Positions 1 through 7,461 of a stretch of 26,544 nt of DNA are shown here, piece after piece (within the stretch, counting starts at the first letter, position 1; each line of letters begins with the position of its first letter). The stretch is from Candidatus Falkowbacteria bacterium UBA2355 (lineage in GTDB: Bacteria > Patescibacteriota > Patescibacteriia > Patescibacteriales > Patescibacteriaceae). Location: assembly GCA_002344425.1 (NCBI GenBank), contig DDTV01000007.1, forward strand, positions 1-26,544, given 5' to 3'. Below the pieces are notes generated by a model. That model saw only the letters and a list, made by a program, of their open reading frames with translations. It made no database searches and was not told where the DNA came from. The position numbers and the translations under genes are program-made.

Positions 1-81
1 AATAATATTTTTGTTCATATAGATTGATTTTAAGCGAGCCAAAAGGCTCTTATTAATGCTAGTGTAGCACAAAAACGCCAA

Positions 82-1473
82 CTAGACTTCCCAGCTTTGT
101 TTTGGCGCCGGTACGGTGATAAGCAAGTCGGGCCTATCTGCGGCCAAAGCGGTTTTAAAAATGGCCGCCTGCCTTTCTTCGCCATGCACCAAAAAAACCT
201 GTTTTAAGCCTTTGAGAGCTTCAATATAGCGCTTTAAACCTTTCTGGTCGGCATGGGCCGAAAACTCATTAAGCGTAACGACCCGGGCTTTGACCTGATG
301 AAGTTTATTGTAAATCCGCACCGGGCTGACGCCTTCTAATAATTTTCTGCCCAGCGTATATTCGGCTTGGTAACCGGTCAAAACAATAACCGCGCTCGGA
401 TCACCAACCGAATCTTCTAGATGGTGCAAAATACGCCCGCCTTCGCACATACCCGATGAAGCAATAATGATAATCGGTCCGCGAGCTCGCTCTAAGGCGC
501 GCGAATCATCGACGCTCGTGACCTGCTTCATGTTCTTAAACATAAAGGGGGATTCATGATTGGGAAAATCCTTGGCGGTCTCTTCGTCAAAACTATCGGT
601 GTACTTTTTAAAAACATCCGTAACGCTGTTGCCCAAAGGCGAATCGATTGCTACAGGGATAGCGGGAATTTTTTTCTGATCGAATAATTTATGCAAAATA
701 TAAATAACTTCTTGCGTGCGCCCCAACGCAAAGGCCGGCATAATAATTTTGGTTTTATATTTTACCGCATCATTGATCAATTTAATCAAAAAATCATTAG
801 CCTCATCAACGCTTTTATGAAAACGGTCGCCGTAAGTGCATTCGCTGATAATCGCATCAATCGGCTCTTCAATCGGCGCGGGTTCGGGCAGAATCGGAAC
901 ATGGGTATTGCCAAGATCGCCGGTGAATAAAAGGCGCTTGGTCCCTTGAGTGATTTTTTCTTCCAAAACAGTGGCTGCAGAGCCGAGGATATGACCGGCA
1001 TCATAAAATTTAAAACGGCACTCATCATTCAAATCTTGCCAGACTCCGTAATCAAGGGCCGCGAAATGCTGGCAAGTTTCTTCAACGTCTTCGATCGAGT
1101 AGAGCGGCGGCAGAGGTTCATTGCCCGGATTATCATAGCGGCTTAAGCGTTCGAAATCTTCAAGTTGAATCTTGGCTGAATCAAGCATAATCAAGCGGGC
1201 GATATCAATCGTCGCTTGCGTAGCATAAATTTTCTGCTTATAGCCCTGCTTAACGAGCATCGGCAGTAATCCGCAATGATCAGCATGGGCATGAGACAAA
1301 ATAACAGCATCAATCGAAGCGGCCGCAAAGGGCATGGTTTTATTAAGTTCATAGGCTTCGCGGCGCCGCCCTTGATGCAAGCCGCAATCCAATAATATGC
1401 GTAAACCGCCGGCTTCAACTAAATGTTTGGAACCGGTGACATTTTGCGCCGCGCCGAAAAAGTTTATTTTCAT
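82..1473 (-). CDS. Beta-CASP metallo-beta-lactamase-fold RNA-processing protein
   Basis: A 463-aa cytosolic protein of the MBL-fold/beta-CASP family (YsxB/CPSF73-like), whose members cleave RNA with two zinc ions. The metal motif HAHADH lies at residues 61-66. Further family marks in order are FTGDLG, SECTYGDR, a PAFALGRTQE block that opens the beta-CASP insert, SSGMCEGGR, SAHADQ and a late VHGE. All metal-binding motifs look intact, so it should be active. It is the last gene of a five-gene minus-strand operon and starts 4 nt after the TspO stop. The start ATG at 1473 follows directly on the first beta strand (MKINFFG), as is usual for the family. No Shine-Dalgarno site is visible. The substrate (mRNA turnover or RNA maturation) cannot be read from sequence. 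Confidence 0.9.
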   Translation of the reverse strand: MKINFFGAAQNVTGSKHLVEAGGLRILLDCGLHQGRRREAYELNKTMPFAAASIDAVILSHAHADHCGLLPMLVKQGYKQKIYATQATIDIARLIMLDSAKIQLEDFERLSRYDNPGNEPLPPLYSIEDVEETCQHFAALDYGVWQDLNDECRFKFYDAGHILGSAATVLEEKITQGTKRLLFTGDLGNTHVPILPEPAPIEEPIDAIISECTYGDRFHKSVDEANDFLIKLINDAVKYKTKIIMPAFALGRTQEVIYILHKLFDQKKIPAIPVAIDSPLGNSVTDVFKKYTDSFDEETAKDFPNHESPFMFKNMKQVTSVDDSRALERARGPIIIIASSGMCEGGRILHHLEDSVGDPSAVIVLTGYQAEYTLGRKLLEGVSPVRIYNKLHQVKARVVTLNEFSAHADQKGLKRYIEALKGLKQVFLVHGEERQAAIFKTALAADRPDLLITVPAPKQSWEV

Positions 1474-1477
1474 GTCA

Positions 1478-1972
1478 TTAAATATTAATCTGCCAAAAGC
1501 TAAAATTCAGATAGGCGGCAAATATCACCCAAGCCAAGTAAGGCAGTAAGAGCCAAGCCGCCAAAGCTTTGATCCGGTAAAAAAAGTACATAGTCATTAT
1601 AATCGCCGCGATCAACAAAATTATTTCAATAAAAGCTCCTTTCGGATCGCGCAAATAAAAAAACAAAAAGGACCAAGCGACGTTTAGAATCCATTGCACG
1701 CCAAAGGCGACCAAACCTAGGTGAAAATCCCGCTTCTGGGCGCCAATAAATTTTTTTCCTTCGCGAACTACTAAGAATAAGCTGATACCCATTAATAAGA
1801 ACAAGATTGTCCAAACCGGTCCAAAAACCCAACTCGGCGGATTAAGCAAGGGTTTTTCCAAGGCAAGGTACCAAGTATCCAAAGAACTGAAGTTGAAAAA
1901 ACTGCCGAACAAACCGGCTGATTGCGCCGCCAGGATGCAGATGACGAGCAGAATTATATCTGATCTTTTCAT
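1478..1972 (-). CDS. tspO: TspO/MBR family tryptophan-rich sensory protein
   Basis: A 164-aa integral membrane protein with five hydrophobic segments, the usual size and topology of TspO/MBR (peripheral benzodiazepine receptor) proteins. The signature after helix 1, NPPSWVFGPVWT near residues 44-55, is present, as are the WILNVAWSFLFF and LPYLAWVIFAAYLNF blocks of helices 3-5. Family members bind porphyrins and sterols and take part in stress responses. No tetrapyrrole genes are visible in this window, so the ligand is unknown. It lies between the Cache/cohesin-like gene (11 nt upstream) and the beta-CASP gene (4 nt downstream) and is certainly co-transcribed with them. Confidence 0.93.
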   Translation of the reverse strand: MKRSDIILLVICILAAQSAGLFGSFFNFSSLDTWYLALEKPLLNPPSWVFGPVWTILFLLMGISLFLVVREGKKFIGAQKRDFHLGLVAFGVQWILNVAWSFLFFYLRDPKGAFIEIILLIAAIIMTMYFFYRIKALAAWLLLPYLAWVIFAAYLNFSFWQINI

Positions 1973-1983
1973 ATGTTTATGAA

Positions 1984-3969
1984 TTATTGATAACGACGCA
2001 CGATTATTTTTTGGCTGACATCGCGATAATTGCCGGCTTTGTCATAAGCGCGCAAAGTTACATTATATGTACCGGCCTCGGGAAAAGGAATATGAATTTC
2101 TGAGCCGATAGGAAAGAAAATTTCATCATTAATTTTAAGATAAAAAACTCTCTGCAGTCCGCTTAAAGAATCCTTGCCCGAAGCGGTAAAGCGGACCAAT
2201 CCTCCCGGCTTGATTTTTGTCTCGCTGGCTGACAAAAAGAGTTCTTCGGGCGGCGTCTTATCAATATTAACGCTGTACTCGCCGCTGATAATTTCGCCGC
2301 GCTCATTCTTGGCTTGGATAGTGAATTTATGGCGGCCGTCCTGATTAACTATTTTTTTTATCGGCGGCAATAAGGCCATTTCTCCGGTATGCGACATTCC
2401 GTCCGGTATTATCTCGCCTAAAATACTCGGCGCCCAAGACAGAAAAACGGTTCGTTTCGAATACCAGCGTTCGGGATTGGGATGAGTAGGGGAAAAAACA
2501 ATCAATTTATTTTGATCGGCAATGGCCTGGCCGTCGGCGAACTTAATGGTTGAATTAACCGCCATACGCAAAACATTGGTCGCCAAACCGTCGTTGGCCA
2601 AAACTTGGGAATCATCCAAAAATCTTAGAGAGGTAAAAGTCGTATTGGGTTCGGCTTTGAAAAAGAGGTCGCTAACAACCGCGCTTGATCCTTTAAACCC
2701 GGGATTCGGTATAATACATTCCATCTCTATCTGGCCGGTTTGCGAATTGTGGTTTGAAACTATGAAGTGTTCGCAAATCGAACGATCCATATCAATCGAT
2801 TGGACGCGCAATTCATCGGGGTTGTATTGCAAAGACAAACGAATGGCGTTTATCGCTTCGCCGCCCGAGTCAAGCATAACGGAAATTCTTTGAGCAAAGC
2901 GTCGATCAAAAACTCCGCCTTCCGGTTGAAAACGCAGAATTGAATTATAAAGCGGATAGGGCTTGATTTTGAAATTGAAGAAAGAAGCATACAACAAAAG
3001 CATGGCCAAAACGCAGGCCAGAGAATAAACGGCCACCAAGCTAACGCTTAAGTGTTCAAAAAAATGAAGAGTTTTTTTCTTTTTCAAAAAAGTTCGGTAT
3101 CTGACAAACCACAGTACAGCCAGCAAGAAAAGCAGTGGCACCAAAAATCCCAAAGTGAAATATAAGAACCAATAAGGCAGGGGCGTAAAAATCAAAACGC
3201 CGCCGAGTGAATCTTCGGCTCCCGGCAACATTAAGTTCTGTACGATGAATAAACGATGATCGGGCAAGCGGACCAAACGGGTGCCGTAATCTTCTTTTAA
3301 CAAATCAAGTTCGGGCTTGATATAACGATTTAAAAGTTCCTTGCCAATCGGCATTTCAACGCTGGCGCCGGACAAACCGTATTCATTGGTATAAAAAACT
3401 AAATGCGAAGCCGGCGGCAAATATTTCTGTACAAAATAGCGAGCATAAGTATCATCGGTGCTATAGCCCAAAAAGAGGGCGCCGACCTTCTCCTGCTCTT
3501 GATAAACCACATGGCCGGTTAATAAAATTAATTGCCTGGGGTTGGTCGTATTGCCTTGAAAGGCAAAGGCATCCTCGCCACTTTGAGACAGCTTTCTCCC
3601 CAGCGGATTATTAATAAAAAAATTATCGCCAATGGTATTGGTTGACCTGGTTCTTGCTAAAACCGTACCTTGTTGATTTGTTGCCGCAATTAATCTGGTA
3701 CCCCGCTCGTTTATTTTAGCGGCCAAAAGACGGCTGACCGCTTCGGTATCATCATTGGCCAAAGCCGAAGCAATCTCGGGGTTATTGCCCAATTCTCGGC
3801 TGGTTTCCAAAAAACTTTCAATTTCCTGGCTAAAGCCGGTGCGGACTTTTTCCAAATTATGCGCGGCCTTATTGGCCGGATAAAATTTATAAACCAAGCA
3901 AAAAATAAAGGCCGCTGCAATCAGAGCCAGCGCTAATGAGGAAATGGCGATGTATAAAAATTTTTTCAT
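1984..3969 (-). CDS. Surface protein with Cache-like, cohesin-like and Ig-like domains
   Basis: A 661-aa multi-domain membrane protein. Residues 5-27 are a transmembrane helix; 28-262 form an extracytoplasmic Cache-like sensor region (double-Cache appearance, with an N-terminal long helix followed by an AATNQQG strand turn and repeated beta strands). Residues 266-288 and 306-332 are two more helices. From about 356 to 475 there is a cohesin-like beta sandwich (SVMLDSGGEAINA then LQYNPDEL). Residues 490-570 and 571-658 look like two Ig/PKD-type domains, the last with IDKTPPEE and ending YDKAGNYRDVS. No histidine kinase, HAMP or methyl-accepting domain is present, so this is not an ordinary Cache receptor. 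It starts inside the stop of the upstream hydrolase gene (ATGA overlap). A role in sensing or in adhesion at the cell surface is inferred only from the domains. Confidence 0.7.
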   Translation of the reverse strand: MKKFLYIAISSLALALIAAAFIFCLVYKFYPANKAAHNLEKVRTGFSQEIESFLETSRELGNNPEIASALANDDTEAVSRLLAAKINERGTRLIAATNQQGTVLARTRSTNTIGDNFFINNPLGRKLSQSGEDAFAFQGNTTNPRQLILLTGHVVYQEQEKVGALFLGYSTDDTYARYFVQKYLPPASHLVFYTNEYGLSGASVEMPIGKELLNRYIKPELDLLKEDYGTRLVRLPDHRLFIVQNLMLPGAEDSLGGVLIFTPLPYWFLYFTLGFLVPLLFLLAVLWFVRYRTFLKKKKTLHFFEHLSVSLVAVYSLACVLAMLLLYASFFNFKIKPYPLYNSILRFQPEGGVFDRRFAQRISVMLDSGGEAINAIRLSLQYNPDELRVQSIDMDRSICEHFIVSNHNSQTGQIEMECIIPNPGFKGSSAVVSDLFFKAEPNTTFTSLRFLDDSQVLANDGLATNVLRMAVNSTIKFADGQAIADQNKLIVFSPTHPNPERWYSKRTVFLSWAPSILGEIIPDGMSHTGEMALLPPIKKIVNQDGRHKFTIQAKNERGEIISGEYSVNIDKTPPEELFLSASETKIKPGGLVRFTASGKDSLSGLQRVFYLKINDEIFFPIGSEIHIPFPEAGTYNVTLRAYDKAGNYRDVSQKIIVRRYQ

Positions 3970-4949
3970 TGCGTGCGCTGTTTTACTTCTTCAAAAACTT
4001 GTTTGGAACTTTGTTGTATATATTCGGACAAGGCGGCATAATTGTCTCCACGCGTCATAATGCAAATCATATATGGCGAAGGTTCAAAGTAAACAATGCC
4101 GCAATCATGCAACTGCTGTTCGCCTTGATTGTAGGCGCGAACTCCGAACTTATGCGCCACTTTGATATTTTTCGGCAAACGTCCTACCAAACCATCTTTA
4201 AACTCGGTTTGAGATAATACATTCAGCGCCTTTTCTGACATTAAAGGATTTAAATATGAGGCATTATATAAAATACGGAAAATCGAAGCGTATTGCTTAA
4301 CGGTTATCTTTGAATCAACCAAATTAGCTTCATAACCGATAATTCCCAAATCGCTTAACGTACGTCGGATAACCTCGTGGTTGGCTCCCTTGGTATCAAG
4401 CCATTGGGCCAGCATATCAATCGCGCGATTATCCGAATGGACAATCATATAATAGACTATTTCATCAATCGTATATTCGGTATCCGGAGCTAGGGTTTGA
4501 CTGCTTTCCATTATTTGGCTGTTTTGACCAAAGACCGCGGGCGTCCGCAATTTTTCTTCAAGTTGCGCCGGATCATTCTCAACATATTTATAAACCGCCA
4601 CCATCATAGGCAATTTCAACAAACTCATTGGCGCGAATTCCGATTGTTCATTGAAATAAAAAGTCGGGCCGTTGTTCAAATCGCGAAAATAAAGCGCCGC
4701 CTCGCTTAAATCGCCCCGTTCTTTGGCTAGGGACAATTTTTCCAGTAATTCTTTTTTAAACACCGAATACTCAACCTGCTCCGGCTGATCATCGCCGCAA
4801 CGCAGAGGGTTGATATGGCTAAAAGGACATTCCTCGCCATAAGTATTGGCCGAAGAATTAGACGCCGTTTTATTTTTAACAAAATAAAGCGCGCCGCCGG
4901 CAAAACCGAGGATCAGGCACAGAACATAAACGACGTACTGTTTTTTCAT
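3966..4949 (-). CDS. Membrane-anchored class A beta-lactamase-like serine hydrolase
   Basis: A 327-aa protein with a single N-terminal anchor (residues 5-23) and an extracytoplasmic penicillin-recognising fold. The three active-site elements are visible: SLLK at 109-112 (SxxK nucleophile), SDN at 172-174, and HKFG at 266-269 in place of KTG. I see no ExxLN omega-loop motif between SDN and HKFG, so the deacylating glutamate of true class A beta-lactamases appears to be missing; the protein may act on cell-wall peptides rather than give resistance. Two cysteines (C41, C51) after the anchor could form a disulfide. Second gene of the operon: 4 nt after the DUF4389 gene, and it overlaps the next gene by 4 nt (ATGA). 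Confidence 0.85.
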   Translation of the reverse strand: MKKQYVVYVLCLILGFAGGALYFVKNKTASNSSANTYGEECPFSHINPLRCGDDQPEQVEYSVFKKELLEKLSLAKERGDLSEAALYFRDLNNGPTFYFNEQSEFAPMSLLKLPMMVAVYKYVENDPAQLEEKLRTPAVFGQNSQIMESSQTLAPDTEYTIDEIVYYMIVHSDNRAIDMLAQWLDTKGANHEVIRRTLSDLGIIGYEANLVDSKITVKQYASIFRILYNASYLNPLMSEKALNVLSQTEFKDGLVGRLPKNIKVAHKFGVRAYNQGEQQLHDCGIVYFEPSPYMICIMTRGDNYAALSEYIQQSSKQVFEEVKQRTQ

Positions 4950-4953
4950 GCCC

Positions 4954-5370
4954 CTAGTTATTAGCTAGCGCAATGATGATTCCAAGTAAAATCAAAGCGG
5001 CTACTCCGCCAATCATCCACCATAGTCCCTTGGCCGCCTCATCTTTTTCTTCAATGCCGAACTCAAAGGGCGGATAGGCATCGGATAATCCCATAAAATA
5101 AGAATTAATCCGGTTGTTCCATTGCATAACGGCTTTATTGAACATGAACAAAGGGCGCGGATAAGCTCCCGTAAACAAAACCGCGAATTGTCCGCAAACC
5201 AAGGCGAGCAAGCTGGCTACACCCAAAAAATACATGATTATAAAATGCGGGATGAGGAGCAGCGGTTTAATAAAAACCAATAAGGTGCACAGAGCAAGCA
5301 AACGAGAAGAACGCTCCGGATATTTGATGGAAACTTTTACCGGATAGTCTTTTGAGACGTTGTCCGTCAT
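4954..5370 (-). CDS. DUF4389 family membrane protein
   Basis: A 138-aa protein with three hydrophobic segments (about residues 22-45, 47-70 and 115-136). The middle block with TGAYPRPLFMFNKAVMQW and the following SYFMGLSDAYPPF matches the pattern of DUF4389 membrane proteins (a conserved YPR then a W-containing helix and YPPF). The function of the family is unknown. It is the first gene of the five-gene operon that runs down to 82. An extended -10 promoter lies at 5400-5408, which gives a leader of about 20 nt without a Shine-Dalgarno site. Confidence 0.75.
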   Translation of the reverse strand: MTDNVSKDYPVKVSIKYPERSSRLLALCTLLVFIKPLLLIPHFIIMYFLGVASLLALVCGQFAVLFTGAYPRPLFMFNKAVMQWNNRINSYFMGLSDAYPPFEFGIEEKDEAAKGLWWMIGGVAALILLGIIIALANN

Positions 5371-5399
5371 AAAAAGAGGGTTAATAATAATACCCTTTT

Positions 5400-5408
5400 A
5401 GTATAGCA
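5400..5408 (-). promoter_or_regulatory. Extended -10 promoter of the surface-protein operon
   Basis: On the minus strand this reads TGCTATACT: an extended -10 (TGn) element with TATACT. There is no good -35 box at 16-18 bp, as is common for extended -10 promoters. It would start transcription near 5393, about 23 nt before the DUF4389 ATG. Confidence 0.55.
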
Positions 5409-5437
5409 AAAACGGGCAACTTTTAATAAGTTGCCCG
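5407..5437 (-). terminator. Intrinsic terminator of the secreted-protein gene
   Basis: A perfect 10-bp stem (5413-5422 paired with 5428-5437, arms CGGGCAACTT / AAGTTGCCCG, 5-nt loop) is followed on the minus strand by five Ts. It lies 34 nt after the stop at 5472 and insulates this gene from the operon promoter at 5400. Confidence 0.85.
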
Positions 5438-5471
5438 CTCTTTCATAAGGTACGATATTTGTTCATCTTTG

Positions 5472-6524
5472 TCAGAAGCTATAGCCCATAGTTACAAACC
5501 CGGACCCCCGCTTGTTTCGGGTTTCATAGCGCAATTCAATTGATCCCGTGAATTTATTCACTGAGATAGAATTGAAATACTCCATAACGGCTCCAAAGGA
5601 TAAATCACTGGGGATGTTAACCAAACCTTCGCCCAGTGTTCCCAAGGCAAAATGGCCGATTGAACCGAATTGTTTGCCGACAATCAATTCAATCTTTTCT
5701 GTTGCGCCATACTGCTTAGCATCAAGTTTCACCGAATATTCTCCTTTGGTGGAGATGGGTGAAAAGTGAAGGTAGAAAAAGGGTGGAACGACTAAGTAGC
5801 TCGTTCCCACCAAGTAATTCTCCTGAGAGAAATAACCCTGGTTGGCGTTCTTGATGCCGAACTGCGTTCTAAACCAGAATTCGTCTGTTTGAGGATTGTG
5901 ATTGGCAAAAGTAAAATTGCCAAAATCTTTCAAACCCTTGGTTCCGAAGAAGAACCAGTTCCTTTTCAGCTCTCTGCCTATGGCCACAAAGAAATCTTTG
6001 GGATGAAAGGCCAGCCAAGCATACTTATCTTTGGTAAATTCCTGATAAGTTCTTGGAGCATTGGCGCTGACTACACCGGCTTCAAAAGTAAAGAATTTAT
6101 GAGCAACGCGGTGTATAAAATATCCGCGCGGTGTTTGTTTGGGGCCAAAGCCTAAACCGGCTTCCAGCCAAACAACAAAGTCTCCGAAGATGCTTTCGGT
6201 GAAAACATCAAGGAAATATTCGCTGCCCTTTGGCGGATCACCGACTTTAAGGCCGGTAACATCAAGACTGAATTTCTTGGTTTCAATCAATTTCGCAACC
6301 GTAATTCCGAATATATCTGAAACCGGCTGACCGCTCTTACTTAATTTAAGGTCATAAGTTAAGGAGAAATTATCTTTCTTAACTTTGAAACGTTGTATTT
6401 CTACAGCGTGAAAACCGGTGTCACTGGTTAAGGTGGTTTCGGTTTTAACAACTGTCTGAGAAGTAAGGGGTGTAAAGGTGAAGCAGATTAACATTACTAA
6501 GATACTGCCAATGATTGATTTCAT
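5472..6524 (-). CDS. Secreted beta-rich protein, outer-membrane-barrel-like, function unknown
   Basis: A 350-aa protein that I cannot assign to a named family. Residues 1-22 form a signal peptide (basic K2, hydrophobic core, likely cut after the LTSQ region). The rest has no transmembrane helix and consists of short alternating strands rich in aromatic residues and glycine, ending in GFVTMGYSF with a terminal Phe, the way many outer-membrane beta-barrel proteins end. That is unexpected if the host is a Patescibacterium without a classical outer membrane. The gene stands alone, with a perfect consensus promoter (6592-6620), a real Shine-Dalgarno site (AAAGGGAG at 6532-6539, 7 nt before the ATG) and a strong terminator, all unlike its neighbours. 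High expression and recent acquisition are inferences. A soluble beta-sandwich protein is the alternative. Confidence 0.6.
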   Translation of the reverse strand: MKSIIGSILVMLICFTFTPLTSQTVVKTETTLTSDTGFHAVEIQRFKVKKDNFSLTYDLKLSKSGQPVSDIFGITVAKLIETKKFSLDVTGLKVGDPPKGSEYFLDVFTESIFGDFVVWLEAGLGFGPKQTPRGYFIHRVAHKFFTFEAGVVSANAPRTYQEFTKDKYAWLAFHPKDFFVAIGRELKRNWFFFGTKGLKDFGNFTFANHNPQTDEFWFRTQFGIKNANQGYFSQENYLVGTSYLVVPPFFYLHFSPISTKGEYSVKLDAKQYGATEKIELIVGKQFGSIGHFALGTLGEGLVNIPSDLSFGAVMEYFNSISVNKFTGSIELRYETRNKRGSGFVTMGYSF

Positions 6525-6591
6525 CTGAATGCTCCCTTTCTGGAAGATTATATTTTTTTATTAAATTTCTTGCAATTTTGGTTAATAGTGG

Positions 6592-6620
6592 ATTATACCA
6601 TTTTTATAAAATAGTGTCAA
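6592..6620 (-). promoter_or_regulatory. Perfect sigma-70-type consensus promoter
   Basis: On the minus strand TTGACA (6615-6620) and TATAAT (6592-6597) are separated by exactly 17 bp, so both boxes and the spacer match consensus. The start point would be near 6585, about 60 nt upstream of the ATG at 6524. It is the only fully consensus promoter I found in the window. Confidence 0.9.
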
Positions 6621-6634
6621 TATAGCCAATTCCC

Positions 6635-7198
6635 TTATTTTATAAGGCTTTTTTCTACTTTCAGGGCTTTGCGCCTTAATTTATAATCCGGCAAAGCAAC
6701 TTCAACTAATTTCCAAAATCTAGGCGAATGATTAAATTCTTTTAAATGGCAAAGTTCATGGACAATAACATAATCGGCCAAAGCCGGCGGCAATAAGGCC
6801 AACTTATAGTTAAAGCTTAGGTTGCCGGACTTGGAGCAAGAACCCCAGCGGCTTGATTGGTTTCTAATGCTGATCTTTTTAAAAACAAAGTTATATCTTT
6901 GGTTAAAATGCTCGAGACGCTCAATAATCATTTCTCGCGCCGCCAACTTATATTTTTCATATTCCGCCTTAGCTTCTCGCTCATTATTTTTCCGCCTTGG
7001 CAAGCGTTTTAATTGTTCCCCAATCCAATCTTTTTTGCGCGCGATAAAATCACTGATGAATTTTTGGCTGGCGCTTTTCGGGGCGGTAACTAAAAGCCGC
7101 CCGTCAGGGCGGATGATGATTTTAATAGATTTGGCATTACGAAAAACTTTATACTCGTACTCGAATTCGCGCCCTTCGTGTAAAAATTTTCTTAACAT
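6635..7198 (-). CDS. YgjP-type (DUF45, M48-like) zinc metallopeptidase
   Basis: A 187-aa protein of the YgjP/DUF45 family, related to WSS1/SprT-like metallopeptidases. The zinc motif is HELCH at 147-151 followed by H157 in FNHSPRFW; the conserved RWGSCSKSGNLSFNY block lies at 117-131. The N-terminal half is the usual beta strands with the VTAP element plus a basic helix rich in K and R. Full length for the family. The start at 7198 places 50 nt inside the 3' end of the GIY-YIG gene upstream; no later Met is usable without losing the conserved N-terminus, so the overlap seems real. The physiological substrate of the family is not established. Confidence 0.88.
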   Translation of the reverse strand: MLRKFLHEGREFEYEYKVFRNAKSIKIIIRPDGRLLVTAPKSASQKFISDFIARKKDWIGEQLKRLPRRKNNEREAKAEYEKYKLAAREMIIERLEHFNQRYNFVFKKISIRNQSSRWGSCSKSGNLSFNYKLALLPPALADYVIVHELCHLKEFNHSPRFWKLVEVALPDYKLRRKALKVEKSLIK

Positions 7199-7454
7199 TT
7201 TTCTTATTATAATCTTCTATCAACTCCAACTTCTGCTCTCGCGTCATTCGCTTAATCGCCGCTTCGCGTTTCAGCGCCTCTGACCGATTTTTGGCTGGCT
7301 CGCTATAAACAATCTTAACCGCTCCGTGCGACCGCGTATAATTTCCACCCTTCCCACACTTATGTTGCTCAAACCTTCTCTCTAAATCCGTAGTTATGCC
7401 ACAGTAGAGAGATTTGTCAGAGCAGAGGAGGAGGTAGATTGAATAAAACGACAT
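7149..7454 (-). CDS. Small GIY-YIG nuclease-domain protein (YhbQ/UPF0213-like)
   Basis: A 101-aa single-domain GIY-YIG protein. The motif pair is spread over FYSIYLLLCSDKSLYCGIT (residues 3-21), with R27 and H31 after it, GNYTRSHG in the middle, and a helix SEALKREAAIK that supplies the catalytic Glu. These small proteins are very common in Patescibacteria; some relatives cut DNA, but their role in the cell is not settled. The C-terminal tail is basic and its codons overlap the start of the metallopeptidase gene by 50 nt. The start is 8 nt downstream of the nuclease gene of the putative defence cassette, so it may be read from the same transcript. Confidence 0.85.
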   Translation of the reverse strand: MSFYSIYLLLCSDKSLYCGITTDLERRFEQHKCGKGGNYTRSHGAVKIVYSEPAKNRSEALKREAAIKRMTREQKLELIEDYNKKNVKKIFTRRARIRVRV

Positions 7455-7461
7455 TAAGAAA

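Noticed and set aside
36..69. Terminator after the beta-CASP gene
   Set aside because: Two short 5-bp stems (36-49 and 57-69) are present, but no proper T run follows on the minus strand; the end of the operon may lie to the left of the window.
2522..2893. 123-codon plus-strand open frame
   Set aside because: It is antisense to the Cache/cohesin-like gene and has no start signals.
5371..5399. Hairpin before the DUF4389 gene as an attenuator
   Set aside because: The predicted start point near 5393 falls inside the first arm, so the hairpin would not form in the RNA.
6822..7283. 153-codon plus-strand open frame
   Set aside because: It is antisense to the YgjP and GIY-YIG genes, which have clear motifs, and its translation has no family features.
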